In this document: positions 1-10,770 of the stretch, one piece after another | Numbering within the stretch: the stretch's first letter is position 1 | How the letters are laid out: each line of letters opens with the position of its first letter | Source of the DNA: Gongronella butleri | Lineage: Eukaryota; Mucoromycota; Mucoromycetes; Mucorales; Cunninghamellaceae | Length of the DNA stretch: 64,000 bases | Assembly: GCA_025201375.1 (NCBI GenBank) | Contig: JAIWZP010000004.1 | Location: 868,001 to 932,000 of the forward strand | Direction: 5' to 3' | The notes under the pieces: model-generated | Database searches by the model: none | What the model saw: the letters and a program-made list of their open reading frames with translations, nothing else | Told to the model about the DNA's origin: nothing | Made by a program: the position numbers and the translations under genes

Positions 1-260
1 AAATCTAAAATGGCGAATTGCTCATCAATCAGCAGACCAGTCCCGCTCATTTTTGGTGTTTTTCGTGGTTTCTCCATGCGGTGACTCTTGTGCTAAAGTT
101 TGACGCCATTCTGGGAACCTGATGTTTGGATTTTGGTTTGTGAGACTCGCCGCGCCTAAATTTTGATTTACCCAAGGTGGGTGAATGGCGCAGCGATCTG
201 AGGACCTAATTTTTGCATTTTTCATCTCCTTGGCTGCATCATCCCTTGGAAAATCCTTGT
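1..260. repeat. Dispersed repeat family A, two abutting fragments
   Basis: Bases 1 to about 155 are the reverse complement of blocks found again near 9.77, 12.6, 24.0 and 49.4 kb (a stretch reading as 'aaccacgaaaaac' followed by a short A-rich spacer and a G-rich block). Bases about 160-260 match, in forward orientation, a different part of the same family at 13.08-13.13 kb (gaatggcgcggcgatccgaggacc-like). The window therefore begins inside a head-to-head join of two degenerate copies. No credible protein is encoded; the short reading frames here run through poly-A/T tracts. Confidence 0.6.
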
Positions 261-525
261 TTTCAAAAAAAAAAAAAAAAAAACATGATATCGCGCGATT
301 CAGTGGTCGTGGCACCTCAAGAATGGGCTCATTTAAGCGAGGCCATTTTGAATGAGTCGGATGAACGTGCTGACGTCTTTTGTAAATTCATTGACAAATT
401 AGCAAAACACACAAAAAAAAAAGGCCGTTTTCTTTGCAACGTACAGTGCCAATTGACACATACAACCCCAATGAACAAGTGCAGGATGGATTGATTTTTA
501 TTATTAACACACTAAATTGACATGA

Positions 526-3500
526 TCACTCCTCCTCGTCACCCACTTGTTCTTCTTGATACTTTGGCAAAATCCAGAAATAATAATTGTCATCGCGATA
601 CGTGGAGAAACCTGGCGCAAGCACCCCGAGGTATTTGTGGATTTGCCTGAATGAAACCAAAAAAAAAAAAAAAAAAAAAAAAAAAACATCAGTCTGTATT
701 CAATTGGCTCGCTTTTTCAAAACTTACGACATGCCTTGCTTTGTTGATGGGAACCAGAAATCTCGCTCACGGACGTCAAGATCAAGGCCGCGCACAACGC
801 GCTCAACGCACTTTTGGAAACACACGCTCGCGGGGGCGTCAGGATTTGTTCGGAACTTCCATGGACCGTCGCTGCAATAATGACGCCAAAGCAAACGACC
901 GACGCGGTCCTTGTTCCATGGGCGCAAGTTGCGAAACGATTCGTCCACTTGGTGGCCAAGGTGCTCCAGCGTGTTTTTGAACGCAGCAAAGTATGTGCTT
1001 TCGCCGCTTTTCAAAATCTTCATGTCCGAAATGATAATGGGCTTGTTGTCGCGGTCCTTGAGGTATTCCTTGGTGGCCATGTTCTTGATCAAAATGCCGC
1101 GCGTCGTCACCGCAGGGTCCACATGGAGAAAATAATCGCCTTGGGGCACAAGACTGCTGGTATAAAGGCCATCACGCTCGCTTTGCACTTCATCGTCAAT
1201 CAAAACACGGAACTTGGTAACGTGATTCTTGCCAATCGACACCTTGGCATCCAAAAAGAATTCAAAAGCGTCCTTTTCATTGACCTTGAGCGGCGCCTTG
1301 CGCTTTTTCTTGCTCGACTTTTCCAAAATGTCCTTCAGCCAATGGCGCTTGAGCAATTTCTGCGCCTCTTCGGTCTCGTAGCTGCTTGGGTCGTCAGAGT
1401 CCATGCCAAAACGCTTGCTGAGGCTCTTGTAATATGTGACCTGACGGCTGCTCAGCGTGTCTGTCGGTGGGCTCTTGGAGACCTTGGCCTCGTAAATGGT
1501 CGTGTGCAAAATGTCGGCGCCCTTGCGCAGACCAAGGAGCCATGCACCCCATTTTTCTTCATCGGCATACAGCGGATGGACGCGCAGCATCGGCAGGTTC
1601 AAACGTCGCAAGTACGCACGCTGTGCAGCGCGCTCCTCAGAATTCTCAACACCTTGAGCAACGCCAATCAAGTCCTGCTGCTGCTGCATCCGCTTTTTAT
1701 TGCCCGCAACGACCGCCGCAGCCTTTTCCTCCGTTGGAGCGCCAGCACGCGACTTGGTCTTGTCCGCACGACCTGAAAAAAAAAAAAAAAATGAAAAAAA
1801 ATGAGCTCGTGTTTTTTTTTTCCTTTTCTTTTTCTTTTACCTTTGCAAATACTTGAATACGCTGCAGAATAGGCCTCGTGTGCTTCCTCCAGGCGCTCGC
1901 CAAGACCACTCGCCTTTTCAGCCACCTCCCAAGCGGCGTAGATTTCTTCACATTGTGAGCGAGTCATCAAAGGGATGCCGCCAGCCGCCGCCACAATCTT
2001 GTCCGCACACGCCTTTAGCAGCGCAACACGAGCCCAAAAGAGCTGAATGAATCGCAACGTAAGCACGCAGCCAGAGCCATACTTAACATTGCCGGGATCG
2101 ACGCAAGGAAGAACGATGCAATGCAAGTCTTGCGGGACTTCATCGGCGGGTGAATGCAGATCAAAATCGGCATCTTCGTTGACGATCACGGGCGTCGCCA
2201 TGGATGCATTGTAAGAGCCATCAGGGAGACCATACCTAAGCAAAAAAAAAAAAAAAAAAAAGAAAGAAAGAAAGAAAGAAAAAAAATCGTCAAGCTTGTC
2301 GTCGTGCTCGTTGTTGTGCTTCTTTTTTTTGAGACGCTTACGTGTTTTGGAATTGGCCATAAGCGACCTTGGTGGGTAGCTCGCCAAGACACGGCACAAT
2401 GACGGGCTTCACGGCTTGAATCACCTTGGCAGCAGCGTAAATGTCGGCATCGAGATATTTGTGAACAAGGGTGCAGTGCAAGTCAATCATGGGAGGCAGG
2501 TGGAAGCGGGTATCCTTGTCGTTGGTGCCATAGACCTCCTTGATTGCGTCGCTCGTCAGCTTGCCTGAGCGAGATTGATCAAAAAACTTGGTGGCCTGCG
2601 TTGCGTTCTGATGCGTGATGTCTTTGCCTAGGATGAGGACCGTGGAGCGGCGTGGTGGCGCGTCGTTGTAGATGCCCAAAGCTTGTTCAATGGTCATGTC
2701 GAGCAAAGCTGGCTGCTTTTTCATGCCAAAGGGGTGCGACGGCGTTTCATAGATGGCCTTGAGTTTTTTCTTGAGCAGGTCAATCTCGGCCACGTCGCGC
2801 ACGCCCAATTGATCGGTCAATGGCAGGTTCAAGCCGCGAATGCACTCAACGTCGTCATCCAAAGGCAAATACGAGCTGTACAGACCACCAGGCTGCGAAT
2901 TGAGCAAGCATCCGCGATCAAAAAGGTGCACGAGGAACTGTTCCGTGGCATCCACCAACTCATCGCGCTTGGGATCAGTCTGGGGCAATGCAACTTGCAA
3001 TTCAGGCAATTCAAAAATGGCCATATCGGTGGAGCGATTGGGGAAGAGAGAGTCGACAACAGAAATCACATTCATGTAGCGCGACTTGATGACTTTTTTG
3101 CGGCCAATGGCGCTTGGGGCGCGGACGACGTCGGCGCGGTCCTCTTGCTCGCGCTGTGCCGCCGATCGGGACGTGCAGCCAACGTATCGTAGCCACACAG
3201 GCTCATCGTCGCCCATGTCCGCTAGCTTGGCGCGCCACGCAGCCACAAATTCAGGATCGTGATACAGGCGATCATAGCCATCCATAATCGCGCGCAATTC
3301 TCGAGCCACGAAGGCCAATGAGCGCACGTAAAAGTTCGTAATTGACGAGCGCGAAAGGAACACGGGTTCCTTGACACACTTCTTGAGCAAAAACAAAAAC
3401 GCCATGCCATCGTCATTGACAGTCGCGCTATCATCCGCAAAATCCATCAAGTAATCGAGGAAGTTGTCATCATCCTTGCGTCGTGCCAGCTTGTCCAGAA

Positions 3501-3585
3501 ACACGGATGGGTCAATGGGCGCTTTCAAACGACTATTTTCAAGACGCTTCTTGATCAATTCACGAAGAGGATGCTTAAAAGACAT
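526..3585 (-). CDS. Orphan 934-residue protein, four exons
   Basis: Exons 3585-2342, 2235-1841, 1772-728 and 646-526 join in frame to 934 codons with GT-AG junctions; the last exon follows a clean 'ttcag' acceptor and ends in an acidic tail (EEEQ..DEEE). The start is the ATG at 3585, preceded by A-rich leader sequence. I do not recognise the family. No signal peptide or membrane span is evident. The protein is charged and largely helical-looking. Residues 131-141 read WLRYVGCTSRS, which is loosely like the 'YVG-T' strand of GIY-YIG nuclease domains; this is a weak, single-motif resemblance. A basic segment rich in KKRK near residues 690-700 could be a nuclear localisation signal (inference). 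Introns carry long A or T runs, as elsewhere in the window. Real gene, function unknown. Confidence 0.8.
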
Positions 3586-4507
3586 GGGAAAAAAAGGGGG
3601 GAGAAAGAAAAGCGAAAAAAAAAAAGAGGAATTGGCATGAAATGGCCATCAAAATTTTTAAATTATACACAATGAGCCAGTCGTGCGTCACTTTCAATTT
3701 TTTTCACGCTTGCTTTTAGAATTACAGTGCCACGCTAGAAATGCCATTGAGCATCTTCATTCAAAAATCGAGATGAATGCGTCGCTTCCTGCGTGCCTGG
3801 TTCTCAACGCGTCGTTTTCCTGGCTCGCCAGACCCATCCTTGCACAACAAAAAAAAAAAAAAAAAAAAAGTTGGGCCCAAGGGAGGACGAGAGGATGCAC
3901 TTTCAACATTCTAAAACGGGGGCACATCAGGATGGAAAAAAAAATGACGAGGTGATCCCCATCACCTTGCTCCTTTTCGTATGTCCTCAATGTCAATCGC
4001 ATCATGTCGGAGCTCAAAATGGCACAGACGCGACGGCCCCTACCCGCCAATGGCCCAAATCTCAGTGGTTTTCACACGCATTTCTAGCCTTTTTGCTTTG
4101 GTTGGCCACAAAAATGTGCCACAACCTCCATCGAAGAATTTTCGAAACAAGCCCGACCTCAAAAAAGGCACGGACACGACGAAATTGGCCGGCTGCGACG
4201 CTAAAACACGCGTCATCCGGATCATTTGCGTGCCCAATAGATGCTTTTTGCATTGAGTGACCACAAATGGCCCCATTGACACATTCTCAGCCAATATCGG
4301 GCCCCAAATAGAATCAAAGTGGTCAAATCGGCCACTGCCGCCGCGGCTGGTTTCTCATTGTTTTGTTTGGTTGACCACAAACACGCGCCATTGTCCCGCT
4401 AAATGACCTAAAATGGCTGTGGCACAGCAAAAATGGTCAATGCAGCGCCTAAAGCCTCGTCTTAGTGAATTGCGCACATTTTTCTATTGAAGCACCAAAA
4501 ACTACAA
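3586..4507. other. Non-coding interval without recognised features
   Basis: This contains poly-A tracts (for example about 3849-3869) and scattered short frames that overlap on both strands without splice signals or protein character. I see no gene, RNA or element in it. It ends where the left arm of the inverted repeat begins. Confidence 0.5.
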
Positions 4508-5316
4508 GTCGCGCTTTAAAAAAGAAAATCACGCACCGAAATCGCGCATTGTGGCCGCGGCAGACGCCTAATCTCGCCCATTTGTGTATCATTCAAAAGC
4601 CGCTAATTAGTCATTTTTGATTTTTCACATCCTAAAGCGAAAAATCAATTAAATGTAGGAAAAAAATATTTTTGAATTGCCTTTTGAGAATCTCAGATGT
4701 TCTGGAATCGTAAGAAGCCGAGGTAGCTCAGTTGGGAGAGCGATAGACTGAAGATCTATAGGTCAGCAGTTCAATCCTGTTTCTCGGCATTCATTTTTTG
4801 CACTTTTTTTGGGTGTAAATTTTTTTTTTTTGCGATTTTTTCTTTTTTTTTTTTTTGCATCTTTCCCGTGCCTTGTTTGTTGTCTCTCTGTTGCTCTCTC
4901 TTTCCTTTTTTTACGTGTGTGTCGACTTGAGTGTCGTGTGCAAAGTGAAAATGCAAAAAAAAAAAAAAAAAAATAGGACAGAGATGCAGTGCATTGGGTC
5001 CAAGCAGAGCCACTAATCAGCCATACTTTTTTCGCATTGAGCAAGGTGCATGTTGAATCGTCCCAGGTGATGCTTATTTAGCAGTATGATTGGTTTTGGC
5101 ATCATGATCATTATGATGATGAGCGCAACAAGGAGTATTCTGCAAGGCACTCGATCAGGCATGGACGCGATTGTGCCAGCACACCGGAAAGCCGTACTTG
5201 CCTTATTAGGCATGTGCGTGTGCATCTTTTAAGTGCTCGACGCGCACGTCCACTGCATGTACAATGACGATCTGCAGCTCCAAATCTAGATTTTCTCGAG
5301 AGAATTACCATTAGTC
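4508..5316 (+). repeat. Left arm of ~0.8-kb inverted repeat (tRNA-Phe bearing)
   Basis: This stretch recurs inverted at about 8560-9389. The outer 300 bases, including the tRNA, are nearly identical between arms. The inner part is diverged but alignable: a CT/GA-rich block, 'gagcaaggtgca(t/c)gttgaat', 'ttgccttattagg' and 'cagctc(c/t)aaatc' all recur in the same order. The arms point toward each other and enclose 3.2 kb holding one intronless gene. Gradient of identity (high outside, low inside) suggests either gene conversion around the tRNA or different ages of the segments. Confidence 0.85.
4717..4789 (+). tRNA. tRNA-Phe (GAA)
   Basis: A 73-nt cloverleaf without intron. The acceptor stem GCCGAGG pairs with TCTCGGC (one G-T pair), with discriminator A. 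The D arm is GCTC-AGTTGGGA-GAGC, the anticodon loop CTGAAGA gives anticodon GAA, and the T arm is AGCAG-TTCAATC-CTGTT. Internal Pol III boxes A (TAGCTCAGTTGG) and B (AGTTCAATCCT) are present, and a T6 terminator follows within eight bases. CCA is not encoded. An identical gene lies inverted at 9107-9179. Confidence 0.95.
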
Positions 5317-7190
5317 ATTGCACAGCATGCGACAAATAGACGACCAAAGACGTATGCAATGGAGCTGTTCTGGTGCGCATCATCTTTCAACAATCACATG
5401 GATGGCAAAATGGCAGCCATCGTGTCAAGTGTACCAAAAAAAAAAAAAAAAAAAAAGGATATACTGTTTTCGGTATCTACGTAGCCGCGCGGCATTTTGT
5501 GATTTTTCACATGACATGCATAGCTACAATAGGTGCTGCAGTCAATCGTGGCAAAGTTTGCCTTGATCGTGTTGATAGCATTTTCTTCCAAAGCCAACCA
5601 AAAGTCGTTGTTTTCGGTTTACTGTATTTCACTCTTGTCTTTGAATGAGGCGCGTCTGCCGAGTGATTCAATATGATAATGTGGCGCTTGGAATATTGTT
5701 GATTGTACCCCGCCATGAAATAATGATTGTGTGCATTCCATTAGCTGTAGCACTCCGAGATGGGGTTCATTCCAACGAGACTACTTTTGATTCATTGGCA
5801 CAAGAGGCCCATGTCCTGTAAATTTATAAAGTAATGTGTATCTATTACCGCCAGGGTATTGTTGGGCGCGCTTCGCCACATTTGACCATGAGAAAAATAG
5901 AAATGTGCAAAAAAAAAAATCGTGCCAAACGCGTCACACGAACCAAAAGCGCGTCAATAGCGTGTCGTCAACGCTCGCACGTGACACGCGATCCATACGT
6001 CAAAGTGTACAAAAAAAATTCAATGAGACACTGAAAATGGCGATTGTAGTCGTGTTTGATAAAGCGAATAGTATATAAAATGCACGACACGCGTGTGACT
6101 CGATTCATGATGCTTTTGGCAAACCGGTGCCGCAGCCGCCCCTCCCATGATGGTGAGATGTGTGTGTACGAGCGGCGCACCGAGCGGCCAGGCATACACA
6201 AGGCGCAAAGGGGACATCAAACGGCTTCAATTGCTTTCCTATTTTGATACGTGACAGGGCACAAAGAAAGGCGAACGAATACGATGTCAGCGACCGAGGA
6301 CAGCGTGACCATTGGGCTGTAAAAGACAATTGTTTTCGAAATATGCCTTCTTTTGACGCAAGGGCCAAGTTGGCGAAAACGCGCCGCAGTGTCAAAAGTC
6401 ATATCTGCAGCGAGAGCAGGACATGATGCACGTTTCCATCATTGAAACTACAAAGGGATTAGGCAGCAATTTGCCGTGAAATATCCGGCTCGTTTTGCAC
6501 GATTTGCGATAGATGATGGCACGTGATAGGGATGTCGCGGGAATCCAAGTCTAATTTTTCGACGCGGCCCCGTTTAGTCCTTTTTTTTTTGAAAATCAGT
6601 CCAGGTTGCTCAAATCAGCGTTTACAGCCGCGAAATTGGGCTCATTCGGCGCGCCTCGTCGCACTTTCTTGCCGTGTGCTCTTTGGAAGCAAACGAAGTT
6701 TGAAAAAAGCGAGGAGTGTGCTCTGCTGTGCTCCTCAATGTTTACCTGATGCCTCCCTATTTTTTTATGGTTTGATTTTCCCCGCTATAAATAAGATGGA
6801 CTTTTTAAAAACGCCCTCAGGGTCAATCATGTTATATGCACATGCCCCTTTTTTGATCGATCGATCGCCCTTTTTTGGATCAGTTCCATTTTTGTCACTT
6901 TAAAGAGGAGGATTGTCATTAAAAAGGAGCAAGTACAATAAGGCAATGAGGAGCGGCTAATTGACGGCTTGATTTAGAGTCGATATTCGGGAGATTGCCG
7001 TTGATGCGTCACTGCTAGGCAGCAGTACATGCATTATGCGCATGCTCCTTTTGTTTCCACGTTTGGGGTCCTGCAAAGCAGAGTTTACTCCTCTTTTTTT
7101 TTTTTTTTTGCCCCTGATCATAGAGATTGAATTATTTTTTGGTTCGCCTCATTTTATGACGCTTTTCTTTTTCATTTTCTTCTATTCATT
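5317..7190. other. Centre of inverted repeat, left non-coding part
   Basis: This is 1.9 kb of AT-rich sequence upstream of the oxoamine synthase gene. It has a poly-A tract near 5434-5456 and pyrimidine-rich stretches just upstream of the gene (about 7090-7190) that could serve as its promoter and 5' leader. A TATA-like 'ctataaataag' at about 6784 is too far from the start to assign. No other gene is visible. Confidence 0.45.
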
Positions 7191-8321
7191 ATGCAAGCAC
7201 AACTGGAAAACAAGACGAAAGCTTATTTTACTGATCGTACGCCTTCCGGACAAGGCGTCATCAAGGACTTTTTTGAGCTCAATTACGACGCATCCATCAA
7301 AGTGCGCTTGTGTGACAATGACTATTTGAATCTGGCCAATCACCCGGAGGTACTGGAAGCGCAAATCAATCATATTAAGAGTTGTGCCCAGCGAGACATT
7401 GTCATGTCATCCTTGTTCCTGGCAAGTCAAGATGTCCATGGACAGCTGGAGAAGGACATGGCCGAGTATTTTGGCAAGCAATGCGTTCTGACACAATCTG
7501 GCTATGCAGCCAATGTCGGGCTGATGCACGCGTTATGTGATTCCTCCACACACGTTTATGCTGACCAAATTCTCCATGCATCGTTTCGTGATGGCCTAAA
7601 GGCACAAGGTGCCATGGTGCACCGCTTCCTTCACAATGATGCAAAAGACCTGGAAGCCAAGATCAAGGAGCATGGTCCCGGAATAATTATTGTCGAATCA
7701 GTCTACAGCGTGCCAGGCGATTTTGCACCCATCCACGACGTTGTGCGATTGAAGCATACCTATGGATGCCTTCTTGTGGTGGACGAGTCGCATTCTTTGG
7801 GCATTTTTGGAAGAAGAGGCCTGATGTACGAGGAAAATATCGACAAACACGTGGATTTTATTACAGCAAGCCTGGCAAAAGCTTATTGTACCCGTGCTGG
7901 GATCATCATTGGTCCTCATTCGACATTTATCAAAGAAAAATCGTATCACTATTGTTTTAGCTCGGCATTAATGAGGGAGGACATCATACGAATTCGCGAG
8001 ATTTTCAATGTGGTACAAAAGGCGGATGCAAATCGCGCTAATCTAATGGCCAAATCTGAAATGCTGCGCAATGCTCTCCAGCCCATGGTCCTTGAAATGC
8101 CACGCCCATCGCCTATCATCTGCTTTCGCTTTAAATCGGAACAAGACATGGACAAATTTCACCGCTATTTGACACAACAGGGCATCCTTGCTGCTCCTTT
8201 TTGCCATCCTGGGTCCCCTAGGAATGCTCCTCTTCTTCGAATGACGGTTCACTCGGCCTTATCAACGGAAGATGTTCAAATGGTCATCAGGGCCGTTTTG
8301 ACATACAAAAACAAGCTTTGA
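7191..8321 (+). CDS. CqsA-like PLP-dependent alpha-oxoamine synthase
   Basis: An intronless 376-residue protein of the fold-type I PLP family, alpha-oxoamine synthases (with BioF, Kbl, ALAS and serine palmitoyltransferase), which condense an acyl thioester with an amino acid or aminoacyl donor. Visible landmarks: NDYLNLANHP (43-52), QSGYAANVG (102-110), PLP-stacking His129, VDESHSLG with PLP-binding Asp198 and His201, and the Schiff-base lysine Lys230 in TASLAKAY..RAG. The 'TASLAK...RAG' form and the overall length fit the bacterial autoinducer synthases CqsA/LqsA (alpha-hydroxyketone signals) better than the fungal LCB1, LCB2 or HEM1 proteins as I recall them. No mitochondrial presequence or membrane anchor is seen, so it is probably cytosolic. 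It lacks introns in an intron-rich window and sits alone inside a tRNA-flanked inverted repeat; both fit horizontal acquisition (inference). The exact product cannot be read from sequence; a biotin- or threonine-pathway role is an alternative. Confidence 0.85.
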   Translation: MQAQLENKTKAYFTDRTPSGQGVIKDFFELNYDASIKVRLCDNDYLNLANHPEVLEAQINHIKSCAQRDIVMSSLFLASQDVHGQLEKDMAEYFGKQCVLTQSGYAANVGLMHALCDSSTHVYADQILHASFRDGLKAQGAMVHRFLHNDAKDLEAKIKEHGPGIIIVESVYSVPGDFAPIHDVVRLKHTYGCLLVVDESHSLGIFGRRGLMYEENIDKHVDFITASLAKAYCTRAGIIIGPHSTFIKEKSYHYCFSSALMREDIIRIREIFNVVQKADANRANLMAKSEMLRNALQPMVLEMPRPSPIICFRFKSEQDMDKFHRYLTQQGILAAPFCHPGSPRNAPLLRMTVHSALSTEDVQMVIRAVLTYKNKL

Positions 8322-8559
8322 TCCGAATCGTCATCCCAAACAAGTTTGCACACACTATATGCTTATCCTATGTAATATTGAAATAAAAAAAAATATTGGT
8401 CTACGTATATTTGACATTGACCGGATCTCTGCGACGCCAACAATCTCAAAAGTCATTTTGCCCCTTTTGATGCGTTTTCTCGGCATAGCTTGATCCGATG
8501 CGCATCAAACGTGCTCCACGTGTTTTTGGCGCTCATTAATCGCGTGCTATGCAAATAAA
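8322..8559. other. 3' flank of the oxoamine synthase gene
   Basis: Short AT-rich 3' flank containing 'aataaaaaaaa' at about 8382, a plausible poly(A) signal for the preceding gene. Nothing else is visible before the right repeat arm. Confidence 0.4.
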
Positions 8560-9389
8560 ACATGGTAATAGATAAGATCAATCTCGGGAAAATCGCGATT
8601 TAGAGCTGTGGATCACTTTGGAGCCTCATTGCGCGTGTCGTGGGCACGAGACTCGAGGATCGAGCAATGCGCGTGCACCTTCCTAATAAGGCAAATTCAG
8701 CTCTGTGGACTACATAGGGAAGTCTCTTCGAATGTTGCAAATGCATCCTAGGATTGTCCCTGTCGCATTCGAGATAATGTCGATGCTTACATCATCTGTC
8801 AATAAGCTAGATAAAGCCCACTTGAAATGATTCAACGTGCACCTTGCTCAATGAGAAAAAAGATGGTTGCCCAGTAGCTGTGTTTTGATCGAATGCAAAG
8901 CTGTATTTTGCTGCCTTGCATCTCGGTCCATCTTTTTTTTTTTTTTTTATATTTTCAAGTTCCACACGACACTCAAGCCAACACGCACGTAAAAAAAAAG
9001 AGAGAGCAACAGAGAGACAACAAACAAGGCACGAGAAAAGATGCAAAAAAAAAAGGAAAAAACAGCAAAAAAAAAAAATTTACACCCAAAAAGTGCAAAA
9101 AATGAATGCCGAGAAACAGGATTGAACTGCTGACCTATAGATCTTCAGTCTATCGCTCTCCCAACTGAGCTACCTCGGCTTCTTACGATTCCAGAACATC
9201 CAAGACTCTCAGAAGGCAATTCAAAAATATTTTTTTTCTTGCATTTAGTTGATTTCTCGCTTTAGGATGTGAAAAATCAAAATGACTAATTAGCGGCTTT
9301 TGAATGATACACAAATGGCCGAGATTAGGCGTCTGCCGCGACCACAATGTGCGATTTCGGTGCGTGATTTTCTTTTTTAAAGCGCGACC
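8560..9389 (-). repeat. Right arm of ~0.8-kb inverted repeat (tRNA-Phe bearing)
   Basis: Inverted counterpart of 4508-5316, beginning at 'catggtaatagataagatc' (inner end) and finishing at 'aaagcgcgacct' (outer end). The outer portion with the tRNA is nearly identical to the left arm. Homopolymer tracts differ in length between arms, as expected for slippage. Confidence 0.85.
9107..9179 (-). tRNA. tRNA-Phe (GAA), second identical copy
   Basis: Base-for-base identical over 73 nt to the gene at 4717-4789 but on the opposite strand, so the two tRNA genes face each other across the enclosed gene. All stems, the GAA anticodon and boxes A and B are intact, and a T-run follows in the direction of transcription. 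Confidence 0.95.
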
Positions 9390-9399
9390 TATTTTCCAG

Positions 9400-10330
9400 T
9401 TGTCAATTGGGGCCTGGTGCGTTCTGGTAGCTGGTGACCAGGCTGGATTTTACATGGATCTTGCCATCCCTGCAGCGTACAAACTCATAGACAAACCACA
9501 AAAAATACAATAAAAAAGCTCTAATAGTGAAAATGTCGACAATCACCTGTGCGATCATCGATTTTTTTATGCATTCCACGCGCATCTGTGTCAGTTCCAA
9601 GCAATGCGTTCCAATTTGGGACGACTCGGGCTCATACACCAGAAGAAGGTCTATGGGCTATCCTTTTTTTTTTTTTTTTTTTTTTTAGTAGCACATCAGT
9701 TGCATTTCGCCAATTTGGTCATGTGTAGGGCGAGAAATGCGTGTACAAAAGACGCATCGCTTGGAGAAGCGACGAAAATGACGAAAAATAGCTGGGCTGG
9801 CCTGCTGCTTGAGGAACATTTCTTGATTTTATTCACAGGCGAATGACACGGTAAAAACGCGTCCGTTGAGCGACATCAACGCATGTAATGAGACGCCGCA
9901 GATGAATGTATTTGATTAGAAACAGGTGCGTGTAAAGAGACGTTTGACGCGGTCGACGACGTCCATGATTTTAATAAAATCATACCAAAAATTGGCAAAA
10001 AAAGATCTTTTTTTTTTTTCGTTGATCACCAATGTCCACGTACTCAGCAAGTCATGCTCTTTTTAATGATGTTGTATTTCTCGGAGATACAGGCACGTTT
10101 TGATGGGATGGGCTCGAGCCGAAAACAAGACGGATGCATTCTTCGTCCACAGCCAGCCAATGGACTTTTTTGGTTTTCTATGTCTACTTGTCGGTGAATA
10201 AGAGTCATTTACCTTGTGGCTGAATGGTCTTGTAGATGGTGAATTGCACGTGAGCCTGAGAAAAATATAAAGTTGCCCGACGGGATGAAAGCGCCATTTT
10301 GTGATCATCCCCGGTTTACCTCGGAAGCGT
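9400..10330 (+). repeat. Dispersed repeat family A copy
   Basis: This aligns in patches with 12.45-13.15, 23.88-24.74 and 49.28-50.03 kb. Shared blocks include 'aaaatacaataaaaa' followed by '..tcgacaat.acctg' (9506-9550 versus 24650-24695), 'cctgctgcttga..atttcttgatttta', and a core near 10020-10060 (gatcaccaatgtccacgtactcagcaa). Copies are strongly diverged. No transposase frame was found. The copy directly abuts the right arm of the inverted repeat. Confidence 0.6.
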
Positions 10331-10770
10331 CCATGCTATCAATCCGTGCAATTTCTGTCTCTCTCTCTCTCTCTTTTGTTTGTATTTGCCCCACGTTTTA
10401 TTTAATTTTGCTTTTGGTATCAAATGTCACAGCAAGTTATTCAATATGATAAAAGGCCAGTCGGCCGAGAAATGCGAGAATGGCAAGCTTCTCAATATCT
10501 TTAGATGCCGTGTTCCATGTACAACGCGATAAAATGATTAAAAATGAAATTGTACCGCCAGGTGGGACAATGGAGCATCTGTCGGTACAATCTTAAAACG
10601 ACGTTGGACCCGAGATTCATGCGGCAAATGTTGCCATTGTGGTGATACAGGACAGATTTTCAACATCTCCCTTTTAAGCATCCAATTGGGTCCTTTTTGC
10701 CAGCCACACTTTTGTTGGATAAAAAGACATTTTTGTGTAAACCCCTTTGAGAAAAAAATCTGATAGTACA
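10235..10770 (+). promoter_or_regulatory. Upstream region of amylase 1, shared with the 19-kb relic
   Basis: Several blocks recur in the same order at 18.93-19.6 kb: 'ataaagttgcccg.cgg' (10268 versus 18975), a CT-rich tract, 'ccgcc.ggtgggacaatgg', 'gagattcatgcg.caa.tgttgccattgt' (10613 versus 19425), and 'cca(a/c)aatttttgttg'-like sequence. Conservation at two loci marks this as the amylase promoter and leader, duplicated together with the start of the gene. No individual transcription-factor site can be assigned with confidence. Confidence 0.55.

Noticed and set aside
814..1776. 320-codon + strand frame opposite the orphan gene
   Set aside because: The minus-strand gene is supported by four exons joining in phase; the + frame runs through its introns and poly-A tract and has no splice partners.
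4850..5044. Lys/Arg-rich frames through the poly-T/CT block of the inverted repeat
   Set aside because: They are translations of homopolymer tracts next to the tRNA and change completely between the two arms.
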